A model generated the notes under the pieces. The model was given only the letters and a program-made list of their open reading frames with translations, made no database searches and was not told where the DNA came from. From the NCBI GenBank assembly GCA_016931365.1, contig JAFGEY010000340.1:1-10079 (forward strand): a stretch of DNA of 10,079 nt, written 5' to 3'. Origin of the DNA: Anaerolineae bacterium (lineage in GTDB: Bacteria; Chloroflexota; Anaerolineae; JAFGEY01). The number at the start of each line of letters is the position of its first letter. Position 1 is the stretch's first letter. This document shows positions 5,888-10,079 of the stretch, piece by piece. Made by a program: the position numbers and the translations under genes.

Positions 5888-7323
5888 GCGATTTCCTGTA
5901 ACAAATCATTGTGATGTTGAACAGCCCTATGCAGGTTTTGCTCCTGCCGACGCTCTCTTGTATCAGACATGATGGGCAGGCTGTCGCGCCAAAAGGCAAG
6001 TTGCTCCAACTCTTGTTTTTCCTCTTTTGACAACAAACCTGTTTGCTGTTTGCTATATAACGATTGATGACGTTCTAGCAGCCTTTGGGTCGGAGGCGAA
6101 TACAAACTTGTCAGATCAAAAAGGGGCGATTGGTAGATCTGATCGGCGCGTAAATCGCGTGTTGGTTCTATGTCGGCGTCGGCCTGCACACCATACTCCG
6201 TGGATCTCAAGCAAATATTGCCACTACCCACTTGATTGGTGTCGGAAGATAGACCGGGTACACCTTCTGAAACAACATCGGCCACTTGAGCCAGAAAGGG
6301 ACTATGGGTAGCAACAATGAATTGGATTTTGGGGAACTTGGCTCGCAGCCAGTGACCGATTTCTCGCTGCCAGCGAGGGTGCAGATGAGCATCCAGCTCA
6401 TCAATCAAGACTACACCTGAATGGTTCATTGGGTTCTCGTCTTCAGGAAAAGCATTGATCAACCAACGCAGCAAGTCAATACTCAATGCCAACATACTTC
6501 GGTATCCATCGCTTAGGTCACGCAGTGGAACTTGTACTCGCTCGCCAGTCTTTAAAAGTGCGTTTTGGGCATTTACTTCTAGCTCGATTGGTTCCGGAAA
6601 CAAGTCGTAAGCAAACACGTTCCTTACATGAGCTAAGGCGCGTTGCCCTGCGACATCACCATCACGTGCCGTGTTGTATAACTTGATCAACCATTCAGTG
6701 GCATTGGTCAAGGCTGCGTCTTCACGAAACAAAGTGACAAAACGCGCCGATTTGCGCTCCGCATAAAGGATACGATCAGCATCTTGGCTACCACCGCTTA
6801 ATCGGCGAAAAGGCCCATACCCACATCCAAGCCAGCCAGCTTTGCCTTCTGCATACGCACTTTGCTGGAGACGACGCATATCTTTGGTAATGTTTTCTCG
6901 CTGTTTGGATGTGCCTTCTCCGGGCCAGGGTACCAGAGTGGGAACCGTATAATAAAACTCTTTGGCCAAAGATTCGGGCAATCGTTCAGGATCGCTGCCA
7001 GTGACAATATAACGGACGATATACGGTGTTACTTTTTTGGGCCAACCTGGTATCAGCGTATCACCTTCTGTCCAAAGCAACTCTGCCTCGATCTCACCAT
7101 AAGGCTCGCCTCGGCGTACCCAACCTTCAGCTACCGGCAACAGCTCTCGCACTGCTGAGGGACCGGCCAACACCACACCGATAGCCTGAAGAAGCGTGCT
7201 TTTGCCTAATCCGTTTTCGCCAAAAAGAGTTGTCCACAGACGTGCTTGGTGTTTTTCTGTAAAATTAATACTTAGTTCATTAAAGCACTTGATGTTTTTT
7301 AAGGTAATTTTTTTCAGGTACAT
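5884..7323 (-). CDS. ptuA: AAA/ABC-type ATPase of a Septu-type system (PtuA-like)
   Basis: A 479-residue SMC/ABC-like ATPase, expected to form a complex with the HNH protein and to control its nuclease. It begins MYLKKITLKNIKCFNEL, the usual start of this group. Walker A is GENGLGKST (35-43). GYGPFRRLSGG (168-178) is the insert motif common in these defence ATPases. The degenerate ABC signature is LSDGYRSML (270-278), Walker B VVLIDELDAHLHP (304-316) and the H-loop VATHSP (337-342). The C-terminal 140 residues are largely charged helix and contain no TOPRIM nuclease motif, which argues against an OLD-family nuclease. GAGAGG lies nine bases before the ATG. It starts 48 bases after the gatA stop with only a weak possible promoter in between, so readthrough from gatCA is possible. 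In known Septu systems PtuA and PtuB together restrict phages; the trigger is not visible here. Confidence 0.87.
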   Translation of the reverse strand: MYLKKITLKNIKCFNELSINFTEKHQARLWTTLFGENGLGKSTLLQAIGVVLAGPSAVRELLPVAEGWVRRGEPYGEIEAELLWTEGDTLIPGWPKKVTPYIVRYIVTGSDPERLPESLAKEFYYTVPTLVPWPGEGTSKQRENITKDMRRLQQSAYAEGKAGWLGCGYGPFRRLSGGSQDADRILYAERKSARFVTLFREDAALTNATEWLIKLYNTARDGDVAGQRALAHVRNVFAYDLFPEPIELEVNAQNALLKTGERVQVPLRDLSDGYRSMLALSIDLLRWLINAFPEDENPMNHSGVVLIDELDAHLHPRWQREIGHWLRAKFPKIQFIVATHSPFLAQVADVVSEGVPGLSSDTNQVGSGNICLRSTEYGVQADADIEPTRDLRADQIYQSPLFDLTSLYSPPTQRLLERHQSLYSKQQTGLLSKEEKQELEQLAFWRDSLPIMSDTRERRQEQNLHRAVQHHNDLLQEIA

Positions 7324-7371
7324 AGCCTTTTTCCTCTCAAAAACATAACTTGGCCTTTTGAACGCTTTGAA

Positions 7372-8850
7372 TCATCTAATATCAGGCCGTTGCGTATGCC
7401 ATTCCGTCACCTGCTCGTAAGCATAGGCAACGCGCAAAATTTTCTCTTCGCCAAAGGCCGGGCCCTGAATTTGCAAGCCGATCGGCAGCCCACCGGCGAA
7501 CCCGCAGGGAATTGACACGCCGCAAATTCCGGCCAGGTTGGCCGACAGGGTGAAAATATCCGAGAGGTACATTTGCAGCGGATCGGCGGCCTTTTCACCG
7601 ATCTTGAACGCCGTCGTCGGTGCAGTGGGGCCGACGACCACATCCACGGGTGGAGCATCCACCCCACCCCGGAATACCAGGTCAAAATCCTGCTTGATCA
7701 GCGTGCGCACTTTTTGCGCCTTGAGGTAAAACTGGTCGTAATACCCCGCCGACAGGGCATAGGTGCCCAGCATGATCCGCCGCTTGACCTCCGCCCCCAA
7801 GCCGCGCCCGCGCGTGAGTCGATAGACATCCCAGATGTCTCCGGCATCCTGGGCGCTCAAGCCGTAACGAATGCCGTCGTAACGCGCCAGGTTGGCCGAG
7901 CATTCCGCCGGGGCGATCAGGTAATAGGTTGGCAGGGCATAGCCGGTGTGCGGCAGGTGCACCTCGACGATCTCGGCTCCCAATTGGGCCAGCCGGTCTA
8001 TCGCCACACGCACCGCCGTTTCGACCTCCGGCTGGAGTCCTGCGACAAAATACTCCTGCGGCACGCCCACGCGCATGCCTTTGAGATCGGGAACGAGCGC
8101 GGCGGCATAGTCGGGAACCTCAACCGGCATCGACGTGCTGTCGCGCGCGTCGTAACCGGCAATGGCCGAAAGCATCAGCGCCGCGTCGCGCACGTCGCGC
8201 CCAAAGGCACCGATCTGATCCAGCGAGGAGGCAAAGGCGACCAGTCCGTAGCGGCTCACCCGCCCGTAAGAGGGCTTGATGCCGACCACGCCGCAAAATG
8301 AAGCCGGCTGGCGCACACTGCCGCCCGTATCCGAACCCAACGCAAGCGGCACCATCTGCGCGGCGACTGCCGCCGCGCTGCCCCCGCTGGAACCACCGGG
8401 CACCCGATCCAGATTCCAGGGGTTGTGCGTCGTAAAATAGGCCGAGTTTTCGGTCGACGAGCCCATCGCAAACTCGTCGGTGTTGGTCTTGCCGGTGATC
8501 ACCGCTCCGACGGCGCGCAGCTTTTCAACTACCGTCGCCGCATAGGGCGGCACAAAGTCTTTGAGGATTTGGGAGCCGCATGTCGTCGGCGCGCCGGGCA
8601 CGCAGATCACGTCCTTGATCGCTACCGGCATGCCCAGCAGCGGCCCGCGTTCCCCTTTTTGACGGCGCGCATCCGCTTCTTGAGCCTGTTCCAGCGCCCG
8701 GTCGGCCATCACGGCGAGATAGGCCTTGACCTGGCCGTCCAATCGATCGATGCGTTCCAACGCCGCCTGCGTCAATTCAAGCGCAGAGATTTCACCCTGA
8801 TCGAGTAGCTCGCTCACCTCGTGCGCTTTGAGTTCGTACAATGCTGCCAT
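7372..8850 (-). CDS. gatA: aspartyl/glutamyl-tRNA amidotransferase subunit A
   Basis: Amidase subunit of the GatCAB complex, which releases ammonia from glutamine so that GatB can convert Glu-tRNA(Gln) and/or Asp-tRNA(Asn) to the amidated forms. The 492-residue length is standard. The amidase-signature Ser-cisSer-Lys triad is complete and falls at the positions known from S. aureus GatA: Lys79 in VAIKDV, Ser154 in PGGSSGGS, and the nucleophile Ser178 in [11 protein letters not shown]. The N-terminal helical section ([29 protein letters not shown]) is typical. GGAG (8855-8858) lies four bases before the ATG. It follows gatC after 11 bases, so the two are one operon. gatB is not in this window, so it must be elsewhere in the genome if the complex is functional. 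It is the last core gene before the lower-GC defence cassette. Confidence 0.97.
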   Translation of the reverse strand: MAALYELKAHEVSELLDQGEISALELTQAALERIDRLDGQVKAYLAVMADRALEQAQEADARRQKGERGPLLGMPVAIKDVICVPGAPTTCGSQILKDFVPPYAATVVEKLRAVGAVITGKTNTDEFAMGSSTENSAYFTTHNPWNLDRVPGGSSGGSAAAVAAQMVPLALGSDTGGSVRQPASFCGVVGIKPSYGRVSRYGLVAFASSLDQIGAFGRDVRDAALMLSAIAGYDARDSTSMPVEVPDYAAALVPDLKGMRVGVPQEYFVAGLQPEVETAVRVAIDRLAQLGAEIVEVHLPHTGYALPTYYLIAPAECSANLARYDGIRYGLSAQDAGDIWDVYRLTRGRGLGAEVKRRIMLGTYALSAGYYDQFYLKAQKVRTLIKQDFDLVFRGGVDAPPVDVVVGPTAPTTAFKIGEKAADPLQMYLSDIFTLSANLAGICGVSIPCGFAGGLPIGLQIQGPAFGEEKILRVAYAYEQVTEWHTQRPDIR

Positions 8851-8861
8851 ATTGCTCCGCT

Positions 8862-9158
8862 TTAGTTGCTTTCTTCCAGGATCACCCGCACCCGCACGCA
8901 GCCATCTTGCGCCGCGGGTGCGTTTTCGAGCATCGCCTCGCGCTCAAACGAGGGCTTGACCTCGTCAGTGCGCATCACACTGCGCAGCGGCAGCACCGAC
9001 GCCGTCGGAGGGATCGCCGCGGTGTCCAGTTCGTCTAGCCGCGCGGCATAATCCAGGATCGCCGAGAGTTGTTCCTGGTACAAGTCCAATTCTTTATCGG
9101 TCAGCTTGAGCTTGGCTAGTTCAGCGACGTGTTCAACTTGTTTGCGGGTCAAAGCCAT
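8862..9158 (-). CDS. gatC: aspartyl/glutamyl-tRNA amidotransferase subunit C
   Basis: The small subunit (98 residues) that wraps around GatA and holds it to GatB. The sequence [46 protein letters not shown] is the canonical GatC start: a helix-turn-helix pair with the VxHVAxLAxL pattern. The tail shows [16 protein letters not shown], the conserved segment with (L)R-D-V, then [21 protein letters not shown] (9167-9170) lies eight bases before the ATG. A consensus -10 box lies about 33 bases upstream of the start, directly after a terminator for the preceding operon, so gatC is probably the first gene of its transcript. gatA follows after 11 bases. Confidence 0.96.
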   Translation of the reverse strand: MALTRKQVEHVAELAKLKLTDKELDLYQEQLSAILDYAARLDELDTAAIPPTASVLPLRSVMRTDEVKPSFEREAMLENAPAAQDGCVRVRVILEESN

Positions 9159-9190
9159 ATCGCTGTCTCCAGAAGTATAAAGATTGCAAA

Positions 9191-9219
9191 ATTATATCAC
9201 TATCCCCCAAGATGAGCAA
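9191..9219 (-). promoter_or_regulatory. probable sigma-70-type promoter for gatC-gatA
   Basis: On the minus strand a perfect TATAAT (9196-9191) sits 17 bases after TTGCTC (9219-9214), which matches only the TTG of a -35 box. It lies between the rsbT terminator and gatC, where a promoter is needed. The predicted transcript would start near 9184. The -35 overlaps the T-run of the terminator. Confidence 0.55.
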
Positions 9220-9243
9220 AAGCCCGTCGTTATCGGCGGGCTT
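9218..9243 (-). terminator. intrinsic terminator downstream of rsbT
   Basis: AAGCCCGCCG and CGACGGGCTT (9243-9234 and 9229-9220) pair over ten bases with one G-U pair around an ATAA loop. On the minus strand the stem runs into TTTT (9221-9218), then GCTC. The T-run is short. It lies 64 bases after the rsbT stop codon (gap 9244-9307 is AT-rich, no gene), so it should end the rsbS-rsbT transcript. Confidence 0.7.
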
Positions 9244-9252
9244 GATCTAGGT

Positions 9253-9274
9253 CACAAATTACAAAGACACAAAG
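9253..9274. repeat. short degenerate CACAAAG repeat
   Basis: Three related words on the plus strand, CACAAAT (9253), TACAAAG (9260) and CACAAAG (9268), are spaced seven and eight bases apart in the AT-rich gap between rsbT and its terminator. On the minus strand this reads as CTTTGTG-type units, a pattern common in intergenic DNA of some bacteria. It is small and could be chance. Confidence 0.35.
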
Positions 9275-9307
9275 TAACTCTATTTAACTAAATCAAAGTC
9301 TAAAAAA

Positions 9308-9706
9308 TCAGCGCAGCCACTTGCGAATAGTCACCGTGGTCCCCACACCCAGTTCGGACTCGATCTCGAACTCATCCATCAGACGCCTGGCACCAGACAT
9401 CCCCATCCCCAGGCTTTTGGAGGTGGAATACCCATCCTGCATCGCCAGGTCGACGTCGGGAATGCCGGGGCCTTGATCCTCGCACACGATCTCGATGCCC
9501 CTGCGCCCCCCCGAATCGATCTCGCGGATGATCGCCTGCCCCTCCTCAGCATACTGAACGATGTTGCGAGTCAGTTCCGAGATCGCCGTAGCGATACGAG
9601 CCTGGTCGATGACGCCAAAGCCCAACTCTCTGGCCAGATCTCGCCCCTCGACGCGTGCCGTGACGATGTCCAGGTCACTGCGTACGGGGACAATGCGCTC
9701 TTTCAT
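9308..9706 (-). CDS. rsbT: RsbT-type serine/threonine kinase (stressosome switch protein)
   Basis: A GHKL-fold protein kinase of 132 residues. In Bacillus subtilis RsbT is held by the RsbR/RsbS stressosome, phosphorylates RsbS on stress, is released and activates the phosphatase RsbU. The family match is strong along the whole length: DLDIVTARVEGRDLARELGFGVIDQARIATAISELTRN near the start, then N-box Glu44 and Asn48, the ATP-binding DQGPGIPD (77-84), DGYSTSKSLGMGMSGARRLMDEF (91-113) with the G2 loop, and VGTTVTIRKWLR at the end, as in the Bacillus protein. The start codon overlaps the rsbS stop by one base (TAATG), with a GGGGAAG-type ribosome binding site inside the end of rsbS. No RsbU-like phosphatase or sigma factor follows; the transcript appears to stop after this gene, so the partner switched on by RsbT must be elsewhere. 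Confidence 0.96.
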   Translation of the reverse strand: MKERIVPVRSDLDIVTARVEGRDLARELGFGVIDQARIATAISELTRNIVQYAEEGQAIIREIDSGGRRGIEIVCEDQGPGIPDVDLAMQDGYSTSKSLGMGMSGARRLMDEFEIESELGVGTTVTIRKWLR

Positions 9707-10079
9707 TATTCTTCCCCTTCGGCAATGAGCCTGTTCAGCGCGGCAATCCCTTTTTCCAGGTTGAGCGCCGTATTTACGCCCTGCAGCTCCAGTCCCAACT
9801 CAACCAGGGTGATCGCGACGGCGGGTTGCAAACCGGTGATGACCAGCTTGGTGCCCATCAACCCCGCCATCTGTCCCACCTCAGTGATGATGCGGCCCAT
9901 AAACGAGTCGACGACTTCGACGGCAGTCAGGTCGAGGATCAGTCCCCTGGCCTTGGTCTCATAGATGCGCTGCAGGAGATTGTCCTTGAACAGCACCGCC
10001 GACTTGTCGTACATCTCGACTTGGATCGAGGCAACCAGGAAATCCCCGATTTTGAGGATAGGAATGCGAGACGCTTCGA
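9706..10079 (-). CDS. rsbS: RsbS-type STAS-domain antagonist (5' end just outside the window)
   Basis: Stressosome scaffold protein that sequesters RsbT until phosphorylated. The frame is open to the right edge and gives 123 residues before TAA at 9708-9706. The visible N-terminus reads EASRIPILKIGDFLVASIQVE, which matches the start of Bacillus RsbS, so the real start codon should lie one or a few codons beyond the window; the ATG at 10014 is internal and would cut away the first STAS strand. The phosphorylation site is Ser in VVDSFMGR (codon 9906-9904); aligned with Bacillus it corresponds to Ser59. LMGTKLVITGLQPAVAITLVELG is the conserved STAS core and GVNTALNLEKGIAAL the C-terminal helix. 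An rsbR-type gene would be expected just upstream, off the window. Confidence 0.95.
   Translation of the reverse strand, partial: EASRIPILKIGDFLVASIQVEMYDKSAVLFKDNLLQRIYETKARGLILDLTAVEVVDSFMGRIITEVGQMAGLMGTKLVITGLQPAVAITLVELGLELQGVNTALNLEKGIAALNRLIAEGEE

Noticed and set aside
6786..6805. LSGGSQ in the PtuA-like protein as the ABC signature motif
   Set aside because: It lies between Walker A and the true, degenerate signature (LSDGYR, residues 270-275) that sits the usual distance before Walker B; it is part of the GYGPFRR insert.
5135..7323. Retron-Ec78-type system
   Set aside because: The same ATPase/HNH families occur with retrons, but the flanking genes are gatA and a nucleotidyltransferase; there is no reverse transcriptase and no room for an ncRNA.
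9706..10014. RsbS starting at the ATG at 10014
   Set aside because: The frame stays open to the edge and the upstream codons encode RIPILKIGDFLVASIQ, the conserved RsbS N-terminus, so the true start is off the window.

Overview
All of the genes I can support lie on the minus strand, so transcription runs from the right edge (10079) to the left edge (1). The window looks like a bacterial chromosome of moderately high GC (about 60-65% in the core genes sampled). A RsbS/RsbT stressosome pair, Gat-type tRNA amidotransferase genes, alanine dehydrogenase and short degenerate heptamer repeats fit a Chloroflexota (Anaerolineae-like) bacterium. That assignment is an inference from gene content, not from a marker gene.

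Layout in transcription order. (1) rsbS (5' end cut by the window) and rsbT, joined by a TAATG stop/start overlap, then a hairpin terminator at 9218-9243. (2) A TATAAT-type promoter, then gatC and gatA; gatB is not in the window. (3) A two-gene cassette whose GC is visibly lower than that of its neighbours: an ABC/AAA-type ATPase and an HNH nuclease with an ATGA overlap. I read this as a Septu-type (PtuA/PtuB) anti-phage system, standing alone with no reverse transcriptase. (4) A sugar-1-phosphate nucleotidyltransferase with C-terminal hexapeptide repeats. (5) A 139-bp intergenic stretch carrying an imperfect inverted-repeat element, then galT. (6) ald (alanine dehydrogenase) and a class I aminotransferase. 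(7) A small hypothetical gene whose start region lies in a degenerate heptanucleotide repeat array. (8) The first 51 codons of a UDP-glucose 6-dehydrogenase, cut by the left edge.

How the genes could work together: GalT, the nucleotidyltransferase and the UDP-glucose dehydrogenase all act around glucose-1-phosphate and UDP-glucose, so that part looks like nucleotide-sugar supply for polysaccharide or glycoconjugate synthesis. Ald and the aminotransferase share alanine/pyruvate/2-oxoacid chemistry. GatC and GatA make the amidated tRNAs. The ATPase/HNH pair is an accessory immunity cassette set between housekeeping genes. RsbS/RsbT are the core of a stress-sensing switch whose downstream target is not encoded here.

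The most notable items are the Septu-like cassette and its position, the heptamer array that supplies both the aminotransferase stop codon and the next gene's apparent start codon, the out-of-frame ribosome binding site and ATG inside that small gene, and the inverted-repeat element upstream of galT. I did not find an unambiguously new system; the Septu-like pair belongs to a known class.
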